Assembly (NCBI GenBank): GCA_013152415.1
Contig: JAADGI010000017.1
Coordinates: forward strand, 62,001-126,000
Source: Gammaproteobacteria bacterium
Lineage (GTDB): Bacteria; Pseudomonadota; Gammaproteobacteria; HyVt-429
Reading direction: 5' to 3'
DNA: 64,000 bases
In this document: piece after piece, positions 49,193-58,382 of the stretch
How positions within the stretch are numbered: the first letter of the stretch is position 1
Layout: the number at the start of each line of letters is the position of its first letter
The notes under the pieces: model-generated
Database searches by the model: none
Seen by the model: only the letters and a program-made list of their open reading frames with translations
What the model was told of the DNA's origin: nothing
Made by a program: the position numbers and the translations under genes

Positions 49193-50632
49193 ATGATGAC
49201 AAACACACGACACCTGAGTTTTCTGATCACCCTTTTTATGGTCGTCATCACCCCGGCAGGGGCCCAAATTGGCGACCTACCTGACTTGGGGGATCAATCC
49301 GCTGCCATTATATCCGCAGCCGAAGAACGTGAACTGGGTGAAAATTTTATGCGTTCGGCCCGCCATCAACTGCGCTTTTTGGATGACCCCGAGCTTAATG
49401 CATACATCCAGTCACTGGGCTACAAATTGGCCAAACTCAGTGGCTCCAGGCAAAAATTCCATTTTTTTATCATTAACGACAATAGCCTCAACGCCTTTGC
49501 AGTACCCGGGGGCTTTATCGGGGTGCATACCGGATTGATCTTGACGACCCAGACCGAGGCCGAACTGGCCTCAGTGCTGGCCCACGAAACCGCCCATATC
49601 AGCCAGCGCCACCTGGCGCGAATGATTGCCCGGTCTAAGGAAAAAAGCTCCCTGCCCACTATCGCCACCCTCATTGCCGCCGCCATGCTCGGTGGTCAAG
49701 CCGCCGAGGCAGCCATCGCCATGACTGCCGCAAAATCGGTCAAAAACCAACTCGATTACACCCGGGAATTTGAGCGTGAGGCGGACCGTGTCGGTATGCA
49801 AATACTGGCCAAGGCCCAATTTGAACCCCGCGCTATGTCCAGTTTTTTTCAACGTCTGCAGACTTCTTCCCGAATCTACGACATGGGGGCCCCAGAGTTT
49901 TTACGCACCCACCCCGTTACCTCCAATCGAATCGCCGAGGCCCGCGCACGGGCCGACCGCTATCCCAAGTCATTTACCCAGGATAGTGCGGCATTCCACC
50001 GCTTCCGTGTCCGCGCACGGGTACTATCGAGTGACGACCCAGAACAGACAGTCAAATATTTTATCGGCGGCCTTAAATCTGGAAAATTCACTAATGAAAA
50101 TGCCTACCGCTATGGCTATAGCTTGGCCTTACTCAAGGCCAACCGCCTTGGTGAGGCCAACAAACAAGTGGCACTGTTACTATCACGCAACCCAGGCGAG
50201 ATTGATTATCAAATGCTTAAGGCCGACATCGACTTGGCTATGGGGCGCCTGAGTGCATCCCTTGACCTGCTGACCCGGGCCCACCAATCCTATCCACATA
50301 ACCCTGTCATCAACCAACGTTATGCGTCAGCTCTATTGCGAGGCGGACAGGCGGACAAGGCCAAGCAATTGCTGCGTAAGGTATTGCGTAAACACCCAAA
50401 CAATCCGGTACTCTACGAAATGCTTGCCGATGCCGCCGAAAATAGTGGCGACCCCTTGACCTCTCATCGCGCCTTGGCAGAATTCTATTATTTGAGCGGC
50501 AATGCCCACGCCGCTATTGATCAACTCAAAATCGCAAGTCGCTATACCAGGGGAAACTTTTATGATCAGTCCGGTGTGGATGCACGCATGCAGGAAATAA
50601 AAGACGAAATAACGCGCTATCAAAGCCACTGA
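49193..50632 (+). CDS. bepA: M48 family periplasmic metalloprotease/chaperone BepA
   Basis: BepA degrades stalled LptD/BAM substrates and helps outer-membrane assembly. The 479-residue protein has a signal peptide (LSFLITLFMVVITPAGAQ), the zinc motif HETAH in ASVLAHETAHISQRHLARM, the third ligand in FEREADRVGMQ, the active-site plug region HPVTSNRIAEARARAD, and a TPR C-terminal half (about 300-470; INQRYASALLRGGQADKAKQLL). Length is typical. ATG at 49193 (a second ATG is the next codon). It stands alone, ended before a small opposite-strand gene. Confidence 0.95.
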   Translation: MMTNTRHLSFLITLFMVVITPAGAQIGDLPDLGDQSAAIISAAEERELGENFMRSARHQLRFLDDPELNAYIQSLGYKLAKLSGSRQKFHFFIINDNSLNAFAVPGGFIGVHTGLILTTQTEAELASVLAHETAHISQRHLARMIARSKEKSSLPTIATLIAAAMLGGQAAEAAIAMTAAKSVKNQLDYTREFEREADRVGMQILAKAQFEPRAMSSFFQRLQTSSRIYDMGAPEFLRTHPVTSNRIAEARARADRYPKSFTQDSAAFHRFRVRARVLSSDDPEQTVKYFIGGLKSGKFTNENAYRYGYSLALLKANRLGEANKQVALLLSRNPGEIDYQMLKADIDLAMGRLSASLDLLTRAHQSYPHNPVINQRYASALLRGGQADKAKQLLRKVLRKHPNNPVLYEMLADAAENSGDPLTSHRALAEFYYLSGNAHAAIDQLKIASRYTRGNFYDQSGVDARMQEIKDEITRYQSH

Positions 50633-50700
50633 TGACAGCATCTTTGGCGGAGCCAAAACTGAGCCCCGATTAGGTGGGCTTGGCAAAAACTGCCACTACG

Positions 50701-50994
50701 CTAGACGGAGAACCGAAAACCGGAGCGTTCCTTAATAGCAAACATTGTTTGGCTGCCAACCGTGACACCCATAGGCAATCTCACTATATTAGTAATTTCT
50801 AATATTTCGATATGACGCTCCCCGGTTTTTACTTCTTTGGTGATCGGGTTGCGCTCGTCAATTTGGTGTGGTATTTCTTCTCGTGGACCAATTGAAAGCA
50901 GTTTCAACTGCAAACCCGAGTCCAACAGGAAATCCAGCCGTATACTAAGAAGATAACGATTTTGGTCCCTGTAAATTCTGGTTTTATTGTTCAC
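50701..50994 (-). CDS. Hypothetical protein divergent from soxX
   Basis: The 97-residue frame has a GTG start at 50994 with AGGGA nine bases upstream and a composition like real genes: RYLLSIRLDFLLDSGLQLKLLSIG, then HIEILEITNIVRLPMG and a Phe-rich end. It could be a small beta-rich regulatory protein, but I recognise no family. The start is only 35 bases from soxX, transcribed the other way, so the promoters would overlap. It may be a real small gene or chance. Confidence 0.45.
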   Translation of the reverse strand: MNNKTRIYRDQNRYLLSIRLDFLLDSGLQLKLLSIGPREEIPHQIDERNPITKEVKTGERHIEILEITNIVRLPMGVTVGSQTMFAIKERSGFRFSV

Positions 50995-51029
50995 AACTAT
51001 TATTCCCTATTTTTAACGAGGAGGATGTA

Positions 51030-51446
51030 ATGCGGAAATCCAGCACTTTCATTACCACCCTTGGTGCAGTTGCACTGATGATGGGTGGGATGGCAACTGC
51101 ACCGCAGGCAGTCGCGGTCGGCGAAATGCCGAGCAAGAAGGTCTGTAAATCAAAACCCAAAGACCCTGTGGTCGCGGGTGGGTGCATCGCCACTGACCGC
51201 AAAAAAGGCAATTGCATGGCTTGCCACAGCTTTGCCGGACTAGAGAAGACCCGATTGCAAGCCGGTAACGTTGGACCACCTCTCGTCGCCATGAAACAAC
51301 GCTTCAAAGATAAGAAGAAACTGCGTGCCCAAATCTGGGATGCCACCAAGGCCAACCCGCAGTCCATGATGCCACCATTTGGCAGGCACAAAATCTTGTC
51401 TGAGAAAGACATTGATCTGATTACCGCGTGGGCGCTTAGCCTGTAG
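51030..51446 (+). CDS. soxX: SoxX, monoheme cytochrome c subunit of SoxAX
   Basis: SoxAX oxidatively joins thiosulfate to the SoxY cysteine. The 138-residue SoxX has a signal peptide (LGAVALMMGGMATAPQAVA), one heme site C62MACH, and the MMPPFG loop whose Met is the distal heme ligand. GAGGAGG precedes the ATG. It begins the soxXYZA operon. Confidence 0.96.
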   Translation: MRKSSTFITTLGAVALMMGGMATAPQAVAVGEMPSKKVCKSKPKDPVVAGGCIATDRKKGNCMACHSFAGLEKTRLQAGNVGPPLVAMKQRFKDKKKLRAQIWDATKANPQSMMPPFGRHKILSEKDIDLITAWALSL

Positions 51447-51502
51447 TGGCAAACAGATTTCAGTAGTAGCACAATTACACAGCTATGTAGGAGAAGGTAA
51501 CA

Positions 51503-51970
51503 ATGAAACGTAGAACGTTTATGAAGGGCAGTCTCGCGGGAAGCGTACTGGCGGTCGCCGCCGGTAGCGGCCTGCTTAAGCCCACCGATGTCCTGGCAGC
51601 AGGATGGCCGAAGGGGGCGTTTGACGCTCAAACCGAAGCCGATATGCTGAGCAGCCTTTATGGTTCGAGCAGCGCGGCCGCTAGCGGAAAAATCCGTATC
51701 AAGGCCCCGATCCAGGCAGAAAATGGTCGCGTGGTACCGGTCAAGGTACAGGCCGACTTGGCTAATGTGGAGGCTATCGCCGTCGCCGTCGCCAAGAACC
51801 CACGCCCCCTCGCCACCAGCGTCAATCTGAGCGGTGGTGCAACCGGCTATTACAGCACCCGCATTAAAATGGGCAAGACCTCCAAGGTCACTGCCTATGT
51901 TAAAGCTGGCGGCAAGCTGCACACGGCTTCCAAGACGGTGAAAGTAACCGTTGGCGGCTGCGGCGGTTAA
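51503..51970 (+). CDS. soxY: SoxY (copy 2)
   Basis: The 155-residue carrier has a Tat signal (KRRTFMKGSLAGS), the SoxY domain and the C-terminal arm GGCGG (C153) that bears the sulfur intermediate. It lies between soxX and soxZ. It differs from copy 1 at 36.2 kb in many positions (for instance TEADMLSSLYGSSS against RSVDVAINSLYGSSN), so the two are distinct paralogues, possibly with different loads or partners. Confidence 0.96.
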   Translation: MKRRTFMKGSLAGSVLAVAAGSGLLKPTDVLAAGWPKGAFDAQTEADMLSSLYGSSSAAASGKIRIKAPIQAENGRVVPVKVQADLANVEAIAVAVAKNPRPLATSVNLSGGATGYYSTRIKMGKTSKVTAYVKAGGKLHTASKTVKVTVGGCGG

Positions 51971-52004
51971 ACCGGGCTTACGCTTAACATACGAGGACTA
52001 CGAA

Positions 52005-52316
52005 ATGGCTAGACTGACAAAGATCAAAACCAGGAAACGTGGTGATTCCACAGAAATCCTGGCACTGGTAAACCATCCTATGGAAACCGGTAGGCGCAAG
52101 AACAAGAAGACCAAGCAAAAGGTTCCGGCGCACTACATCCAGAAAATGTCCTTCGAACTCAATGGTAAGGTGGTTGCAGAAGCAAACTTGGGACCTGCGG
52201 TCTCCAAGAATCCTCTGACTGCCATCACCATTAAAGGCGCCAAAGCTGGCGACAAAGTGAAGGTGAGCTGGACCGATAACAAGGGTGAAAGCGGCGGTGC
52301 CACAGGGGCCGTATAA
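52005..52316 (+). CDS. soxZ: SoxZ (copy 2)
   Basis: The 103-residue protein has the SoxZ fold (LALVNHPMETGRRKNKKTK, VPAHYIQKMSFELNGK, VKVSWTDNKGE). ATG at 52005 follows GAGG; the upstream in-frame extension from 51951 overlaps soxY and is rejected. The order soxX-soxY-soxZ-soxA is the usual one. Confidence 0.95.
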   Translation: MARLTKIKTRKRGDSTEILALVNHPMETGRRKNKKTKQKVPAHYIQKMSFELNGKVVAEANLGPAVSKNPLTAITIKGAKAGDKVKVSWTDNKGESGGATGAV

Positions 52317-52387
52317 CTTTTCAAGCTTATTATGGGGATCGCCGGATGACTACGATCCGGCGACATTCCAGCCTTAGGAGGAAAATA

Positions 52388-53206
52388 ATGAAGAAGCTTA
52401 TTATTGCAGTAACGGCTTTTGGACTTTTAGCGCTAGGTTCGCTATCGGTTCAGGCCAGCCCTCAAAGTGACCTGAAGGCATTTCAGGGATACTTCAAGAA
52501 AAAGTTCCCCAAAATCAAATTTGACGATTACTCAAATGGTCTCTATGCCCTCCCCGAGGCCGCCGACCGGCGCGCTGAATGGGAAGCTATCGAGGAGTTC
52601 CCGCCCTACGAGATTGACATCGCCAAAGGCAAGAAGTTTTGGGTCGCAAACAAACTGGGCACCTGTTTCAAAAACGGAGGCCAAGGCATCGCTCAAAACT
52701 ATCCCTACTGGGACAAAAAAACCAAGATGGTCCGTACTGCGGAGCTGGACATCAATGCCTGCTTGAAACGACAAGGCAAAAAGGCCATCAAGAAAGGCAA
52801 ACTGGCAACCGTGACCGCCTATTTCTTTTACATGGCGCGGGGCAAGCGGATCAAACTTGATTTGTCGGATCCTGGTGCCATCGCTGAATACGAAAAAGGC
52901 AAGCACTTCTTCTGGGCCAAGCGTGGCCAGTTGAACTTCTCTTGTGCCAACTGCCATATCGGCGGATCGGGCAAGCGGGTCGGGGGTAACATCCTGAGTC
53001 CAGCCCTTGGACACGGTACCGGATTCCCGGCCTACCGATCCAAATGGGGTGGTCTGGGCACCATTCACCGCCGCTACAAGGGCTGCAACAAGCAAGTACG
53101 GACTGCGCCATTGAAGCAGAACCATAAAACGTACCGTGCACTGCAACTGTATGAAACATACATGAATACAGGCCTGCCTTTGACAGCACCCAGCAACCGG
53201 TTCTAA
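52388..53206 (+). CDS. soxA: SoxA, monoheme-type cytochrome subunit of SoxAX
   Basis: The 272-residue protein has a signal peptide and a single heme site C186ANCH. The active-site cysteine is C233 in RRYKGCNKQ, which takes a persulfide ligand in known SoxA. The first heme of diheme SoxA is missing; C93 and C125 remain and could form the disulfide seen in monoheme SoxA. AGGAGG lies just before ATG 52388. A strong terminator ends the operon. Confidence 0.95.
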   Translation: MKKLIIAVTAFGLLALGSLSVQASPQSDLKAFQGYFKKKFPKIKFDDYSNGLYALPEAADRRAEWEAIEEFPPYEIDIAKGKKFWVANKLGTCFKNGGQGIAQNYPYWDKKTKMVRTAELDINACLKRQGKKAIKKGKLATVTAYFFYMARGKRIKLDLSDPGAIAEYEKGKHFFWAKRGQLNFSCANCHIGGSGKRVGGNILSPALGHGTGFPAYRSKWGGLGTIHRRYKGCNKQVRTAPLKQNHKTYRALQLYETYMNTGLPLTAPSNRF

Positions 53207-53229
53207 CACCTACTGCAAATGGGTACGAG

Positions 53230-53258
53230 GCCCGGCCCCAGTGGCCGGGCTTTTTTTT
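53230..53258 (+). terminator. Strong intrinsic terminator of soxXYZA
   Basis: An 8-bp GCCCGGCC stem with a 5-base loop is followed by eight Ts. It lies 24 bases past the soxA stop. Confidence 0.95.
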
Positions 53259-53419
53259 ATCCCTAAAATACATAGAAATCCAACACAAACCACATATAGT
53301 TGGAATAGCCCCAGACCCTGTAGCGTCCTATATCGGGGTAACATACACAAAAGTGCGTTACACTGCCCCCGGCTAATTATTACAACAGACCGATTGATAT
53401 TGATGATGGAGTCAAGAAA

Positions 53420-55168
53420 ATGAGCCTTTCCCGACGTGAATTCCTTCAGTTGCTGACCGCAGCCAGTGCCGCAGGATTCGCCCTGCCAGGCTGCGACAAC
53501 AGTAGTACCACTACTGCGCAGACCGCAACCCAATCTGCTACGCCGACCGACCCTTATGAGCTAAAATCGTTTGGCAATGTCTCTTTTATGCACTTTACCG
53601 ACTGCCATGCGCAGCTACTACCATTGCATTTCAGAGAACCCAATATCAATTTGGGTTTAGGTAATGCCTATGGCAAAGCCCCCCATCTGGTCGGTAACAA
53701 ATTCCTGAAACATTTCGGCATCAAACCCGGTACGCGTGAGGCCTATGCCTACACCTACCTGGACTATGTCGAAGCTGCGCGCCAATACGGCAAGGTCGGT
53801 GGTTTCGCCCACCTCGCCACCCTCATCAAACAGATCAGGGCACAGCGCCCCAGCGCCCTACTGCTGGACGGCGGCGACACCTGGCAGGGTTCGGCCACCG
53901 CCCTGTGGACCCAGGGCCAGGATATGGTCGATGCGAGCAAACTGCTCGGTGTGGACATCATGACCGGGCACTGGGAATTCACCTATGGAGCCGAACGGGT
54001 ACAAGAGATCATTAAGAATGACCTTGATGGGCAGATCGAATTTTTGGCACAGAATGTGGTGGAAACCACGTTTGAAGACCGAATTTTTAACCCTTATACC
54101 CTCAAAGAGCAGAATGGCATCAAGATCGCCATCATCGGTCAGGCCTTCCCTTACACACCGATCGCCAATCCTCGCTACATGATCCCGGATTGGAGCTTTG
54201 GCATTCGTGATGAGGCCCTGCAAGAACTGGTGGATGAGGTGCGGGGGAAAGGTGCCCAGGTTGTGGTGGTCTTATCCCACAACGGGATGGATGTAGACCT
54301 CAAGATGGCCAGCCGAGTGACCGGCATTGATGCCATTATGGGCGGTCACACCCATGATGGTGTACCGGCACCCAGTATTATCAGCAACTCAACCGGCAAG
54401 ACTCTGGTCATTAACTCGGGATCAAACGGTAAATTTCTCTCGGTGCTGGATTTCGATGTCAAAGGTGGCAAGGTCAGCGACTATCGGTTCAAGATGCTGC
54501 CGGTATTCTCCAATCTCATCAAGGCCGATGCCCAAATGGCTGCCTATATCGACAAGGTCCGTGCGCCCTACAAGGCCAAGCTTGAGGAAAAACTGGCCAT
54601 CACCGACAGCCTGCTGTATCGACGGGGCAACTTTAATGGCACCTTTGATCAACTGATCCTGGATGCCCAAATAGAGGTCCAGGGTGCTGATATGGCGTTC
54701 TCTCCGGGATTTCGTTGGGGCGTAAGCCTGCTACCGGGAGAGGCCATCACCCGTGAGGCCTTAATGTCCCAGACCGCCATCACCTACCCCAAGGCCACAC
54801 TCAACACAATAACGGGCGAAAATCTGAAGGTCATCATGGAGGGTATCGCCGACAATCTGTTCCACGAAGATCCCTACTATCAGATGGGTGGAGACATGGT
54901 ACGAACCGCCGGATTAAAATACACCATTGACCCCACCGCAAAGATGGACCACCGAATCAGCGATATGGAAATAAACGGCTCGGCGGTGGAGGCTAGCAAG
55001 GAATACACTGTTGCTGGCTGGGCTGCAGTTAATCCAGTACCGGAGGGTCGCCCCATCTGGGAAGTCGTTGAGGAATACCTGAAGGACATCAAGGTCGTCA
55101 AAATAGACAAACCTAATGTGCCAAAACTAAAAGGATCCAGCGGCAACCCAGGTATTGCGAATATTTAA
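53420..55168 (+). CDS. soxB: SoxB, dimanganese thiosulfohydrolase
   Basis: SoxB hydrolyses the terminal sulfonate from the SoxY-bound intermediate. The 582-residue protein has a Tat signal (SRREFLQLLTAASAAGFALP), the metallophosphoesterase motifs MHFTDCHAQLLP, LLLDGGDTWQGSA, TGHWEFTYG, LSHNGMDVD and GGHTHDG, and the C-terminal 5'-nucleotidase domain. It has its own start after the soxA terminator and ends at another strong terminator, so it is a separate transcript in the same cluster. No soxCD is seen. Confidence 0.97.
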   Translation: MSLSRREFLQLLTAASAAGFALPGCDNSSTTTAQTATQSATPTDPYELKSFGNVSFMHFTDCHAQLLPLHFREPNINLGLGNAYGKAPHLVGNKFLKHFGIKPGTREAYAYTYLDYVEAARQYGKVGGFAHLATLIKQIRAQRPSALLLDGGDTWQGSATALWTQGQDMVDASKLLGVDIMTGHWEFTYGAERVQEIIKNDLDGQIEFLAQNVVETTFEDRIFNPYTLKEQNGIKIAIIGQAFPYTPIANPRYMIPDWSFGIRDEALQELVDEVRGKGAQVVVVLSHNGMDVDLKMASRVTGIDAIMGGHTHDGVPAPSIISNSTGKTLVINSGSNGKFLSVLDFDVKGGKVSDYRFKMLPVFSNLIKADAQMAAYIDKVRAPYKAKLEEKLAITDSLLYRRGNFNGTFDQLILDAQIEVQGADMAFSPGFRWGVSLLPGEAITREALMSQTAITYPKATLNTITGENLKVIMEGIADNLFHEDPYYQMGGDMVRTAGLKYTIDPTAKMDHRISDMEINGSAVEASKEYTVAGWAAVNPVPEGRPIWEVVEEYLKDIKVVKIDKPNVPKLKGSSGNPGIANI

Positions 55169-55182
55169 AATATCTTGAACAC

Positions 55183-55209
55183 AAAAAGGGCTCCTCGGAG
55201 CCCTTTTTT
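55183..55209 (+). terminator. Intrinsic terminator of soxB
   Basis: AAAAAGGGCTCC, TC, GGAGCCCTTTTTT form a 12-bp stem with a built-in T-run, starting 14 bases past the stop. It may act in both directions. Confidence 0.9.
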
Positions 55210-55277
55210 ATTGTGCTTAAGCACCTAAGTTTGGTTCACTCCACCCCCCGAATTGCCAGCAATCCCTTCCATGGGCT

Positions 55278-55460
55278 TCACTTAATATTATTCCTGGCGA
55301 CCTCTTTTACATATATGCGTTTCAGGTTCCACACCAAGCAGACCAGACTCCATTCGCCTTGCACCGCAACCACCCCGCGAAGATGAAATTGCCGAAAGCC
55401 CATCACCTCCTTGATAATGCCGAATGCCGTTTCCACCGTAAACTCGCACCTACTGTAGGT
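55278..55460 (-). pseudogene. C-terminal remnant of an IS1182-type transposase
   Basis: The last 57 or so codons of a minus-strand frame read TVETAFGIIKEVMGFRQFHL, then GEWSLVCLVWNLKR, a typical C-terminal end of IS1182/IS4-like DDE transposases (EPVFGIIK-type motif, with the last catalytic Glu of DDE-type enzymes in VETAF). The upstream part of the frame (to 55655) no longer resembles a transposase, and no terminal repeats are seen. It marks an old insertion next to the AT-rich acyltransferase gene. Confidence 0.7.
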
Positions 55461-55982
55461 TATCTTGTAAAATTTTATTACACAATACACTTGCTCTGGA
55501 TTGATCTTTCGATAAAGATTTAATTTAATACGATCAAATACCAGAGCGTGGCCCTCCTTCTGACAACCCCACTGTATTAGCACATAGCCCCTCAAGAGCA
55601 ACTTGCTAAGTAACGCATGGTACCCCATGACCAAAACAGAAATACGTACAAGCACGTATATTTACCTAAAAATTCAGGCTCTACAGAAGAATTTATGGAT
55701 AAGGACGGGGTTCATGTATTCGAAACTTACTTGATGGTATATTGGCTTTTGGAGAAAACACCGAAATACTTTTCACACATCATTTTGTAATGGGTCAACA
55801 GGCCTTACAAAATCTGGCGAAGCATACATCATGGACGAAACCGCAACGACCCCCCTTTCCCTCCTGGAGAGGGGACTAGGGTTCATATCTACCCACAAAT
55901 TTTCTTGTAGGGCCAAAATTTATAACTCATATTTTCGCTATTTATTTGTGAGCGTAGAATAGCGCCCACAAAAATCACCGCC
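55461..55982. other. AT-rich intergenic region, possibly insertion debris
   Basis: The 522 bases between the transposase remnant and the acyltransferase are AT-rich, with no gene I can support. Short open frames have no recognised homology. It presumably contains the acyltransferase promoter. Confidence 0.4.
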
Positions 55983-58019
55983 ATGCCAAATTTGATGAGA
56001 AAATCACAATATCTACCTGAAATTGATGGCTTGCGCGCAATTGCCGTTATTAGTGTGCTGCTCTTTCACCTTGACTTTAAAGCTTTTAGCGGTGGGTATA
56101 TTGGGGTAGATGTTTTCTTTGTGATTAGTGGATTTCTTATCACACGCATTATCAGAAACGAGATATTATCAACTGGGGCATTCAGCTTTAGAAATTTTTA
56201 CATCAGAAGAGCACGAAGATTATTACCTGCATTATACTTCACCCTAAGTCTAAGTTTCATCTCAGCATTCCTACTTTTCTCCCCACAACAACTTCAGCGA
56301 TTTAGTGGAGCCCTAATATCATCTATTGTTAGTCTATCCAATTTTTATTTTTGGAATGAAGCCGGATATTTTGATACTGAAACCCACTACAAGCCTTTAC
56401 TACATACTTGGTCTCTAGGTGTTGAAGAACAGTTTTACCTTGTCTGGCCACTAATCCTTGTTTTTCTGTTAACAAAGATACCTGGAAAATCAGCACCCAT
56501 TGTTCTTGTCATGGGTGGCATATTCAGTTTACTTTTAAATTTCATATTTGCTGATGGACAAAGTAGCTTTCTAACATGGGTTTCTCCAACTATTGCAAAA
56601 TGGTTTGAAGATGGCCCATCTACAATTTTTTTCCTTGCACCATTCCGTGTTTTTGAGTTCGTAATTGGAGCTTGTATTGTTTGGCTAATCAAATATCAAA
56701 CTAAGAGCAAAATAATTTCTGAAATGATGCTTATTATCGGTCTGGGCATGATTACTTATCCCGTCTTTACTTACACCGAAGAAACATTATTTCCCTCGTT
56801 CAATGCTATTTTGCCCTGTGTCGGGGCTGGACTGGTTATATTTTCTAGCCATGCCCAATATTCAGGAAAATTGCTGCGCAATCAATTTACCAGAGGTCTG
56901 GGATTGATTAGCTACTCACTTTATCTTATACATTGGCCCATCATCGTTTTTTACAACTACTGGAAGATAGACAATCTAAACCTGACCGAAAAGTCCACAA
57001 TAACTGTCGCGTCAGTGCTAGCAGCAGCATTAATGTATCGTTTAATCGAGCAACCCTTCAGACGTCAATCCAATTTTATAAATCAGCTGTCAATGGGAAG
57101 TTTTGCTCGTGCCAATGCACTACTCGCTCTCGTTATTGCTCTTCCCGCAGCAAGTGCATGGGCATTTGGAGGTTGGGCCTGGCGAGTTCCTGTATTGACG
57201 ACCGAAATTAGCGCCCAAATTGCAAACAGCCGCCAATTCCAGAAAGATAACTACGGAGGGGAAGGTTTCCCTGATATTGGCTGGATAAGGGGTCAGTCAC
57301 CTGCCGACATTGTCTTAATGGGTGATAGTCACGGCCGTCATTATGCTTATGGTATTGATAAGGTACTATCAGAGAAAACGGGGCTATCAGTATATAGCGT
57401 TACCGGGCTATCCTGCTTCCATCTGCCGGGGCTGACCAGAGTGACAGGAAAAGGCCCAAATTGGGACACAAAATGTCCTGGGCGAGTAGAAAAAGCATTG
57501 CGTATAATTTACGAAAGCCCAAAGACAGTCGTTATACTGTCCCATAGCTGGGAAAGCCAATTGAAAAGAGCTGGATTACTTCACAATGGCAAAAGAAGTG
57601 ATGTGACCCCTACTACTGAAGATATTATCTCATCGATTGTTGAGTTTAAACGACTGATCGGAGACAGGACTCTTGTCATAATTGGAAACGTCCCTAAAAC
57701 CGGTGGTTCCGCACCTCTGGAATTGCTAACAAGGCCCACATTTATTCCTACGTACACAAACGCCAGCCCCCTCTTCAAACCACGAACCAAAGGCAGTGGT
57801 CTAAAATTCAATCGGGTTCTGAAGGCCTATGCAAAAAAAACGGGGCTTTACATTTTTCTTGACCCCTATGATGCGCTCTGTGATCAGGCGCGATGCAACA
57901 ACTTGGCCCCATCAAGCAGGCTGCTATACAGCGACAGGAGCCATCTGTCTAAGGTGGGGTCAGAATACGTCATAGATTATTTTAAAGATGAACTAAAAAA
58001 GGCACTTAGACTGAACTAA
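55983..58019 (+). CDS. OafA/YrhL-type acyltransferase with SGNH domain
   Basis: The 678-residue membrane protein O-acetylates a surface polysaccharide. Residues 10-370 are the acyltransferase 3 domain: EIDGLRAIAVISVLLFHLD with the catalytic His, GYIGVDVFFVISGFLITR, RRARRLLPAL, LHTWSLGVEEQFYLVWP and about ten membrane helices. Residues about 440-678 form an SGNH hydrolase domain with GDSHG (447-451) and the His of SDRSHLS near the end. Its AT-rich sequence and codon use contrast with neighbours, and a transposase remnant lies before it, both suggesting horizontal acquisition. Confidence 0.93.
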   Translation: MPNLMRKSQYLPEIDGLRAIAVISVLLFHLDFKAFSGGYIGVDVFFVISGFLITRIIRNEILSTGAFSFRNFYIRRARRLLPALYFTLSLSFISAFLLFSPQQLQRFSGALISSIVSLSNFYFWNEAGYFDTETHYKPLLHTWSLGVEEQFYLVWPLILVFLLTKIPGKSAPIVLVMGGIFSLLLNFIFADGQSSFLTWVSPTIAKWFEDGPSTIFFLAPFRVFEFVIGACIVWLIKYQTKSKIISEMMLIIGLGMITYPVFTYTEETLFPSFNAILPCVGAGLVIFSSHAQYSGKLLRNQFTRGLGLISYSLYLIHWPIIVFYNYWKIDNLNLTEKSTITVASVLAAALMYRLIEQPFRRQSNFINQLSMGSFARANALLALVIALPAASAWAFGGWAWRVPVLTTEISAQIANSRQFQKDNYGGEGFPDIGWIRGQSPADIVLMGDSHGRHYAYGIDKVLSEKTGLSVYSVTGLSCFHLPGLTRVTGKGPNWDTKCPGRVEKALRIIYESPKTVVILSHSWESQLKRAGLLHNGKRSDVTPTTEDIISSIVEFKRLIGDRTLVIIGNVPKTGGSAPLELLTRPTFIPTYTNASPLFKPRTKGSGLKFNRVLKAYAKKTGLYIFLDPYDALCDQARCNNLAPSSRLLYSDRSHLSKVGSEYVIDYFKDELKKALRLN

Positions 58020-58147
58020 TACGCCACCTAGAAACAGATAGCCACAAACCATCCTTATGCTATCACGGCCCTGGTACCAACTAGCACCCTACCATAATCA
58101 GAGTGAGAGACATTGTTTTTAGGGATGGTGACCACTTGTCGAAAATA

Positions 58148-58223
58148 TGGTGGGCCGTGCTGGGATCGAACCAGCGACCACCTGATTAAAAGTCGGGTGC
58201 TCTACCGACTGAGCTAACGGCCC
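58148..58223 (-). tRNA. tRNA-Lys (anticodon TTT)
   Basis: The complement reads GGGCCGT acceptor, TTAGCTCAGT D arm, anticodon loop CTTTTAA, TTCGATCC T-arm loop region, ACGGCCC acceptor and an encoded ACCA 3' end. All four stems pair. A possible promoter lies on the minus strand at 58337-58365 (TATAAT at 58337-58342 with GGGACA 17 bases upstream). Confidence 0.97.
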
Positions 58224-58343
58224 AAATACATGAAAATATTACAGCGCCCTTGGCACATCTATAGGCTGTATCAAACCCCAGCCCCACCCACTCTGGAACA
58301 GCCAAAAAGGTGGGTTAGCAAAATCCTGGAGGCCGGATTATAC

Positions 58344-58371
58344 CTTCACGGGACGGCTCTGTCCCGTGAAG
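58344..58371. terminator. 11-bp hairpin after yeeE
   Basis: CTTCACGGGAC, a 6-base loop and GTCCCGTGAAG, 12 bases past the yeeE stop. No clear T-run follows on the minus strand, and the hairpin overlaps the possible tRNA-Lys promoter. Confidence 0.55.
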
Positions 58372-58382
58372 ATGACGAAAAA

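Noticed and set aside
50984-51922. 312-codon frame antisense to soxX and soxY
   Set aside because: Covers two well-conserved genes; reads as a shadow.
58148-58223. tRNA-Lys as an attachment site for an island containing the acyltransferase
   Set aside because: I found no second copy of the tRNA 3' end near 55 kb and no integrase gene.
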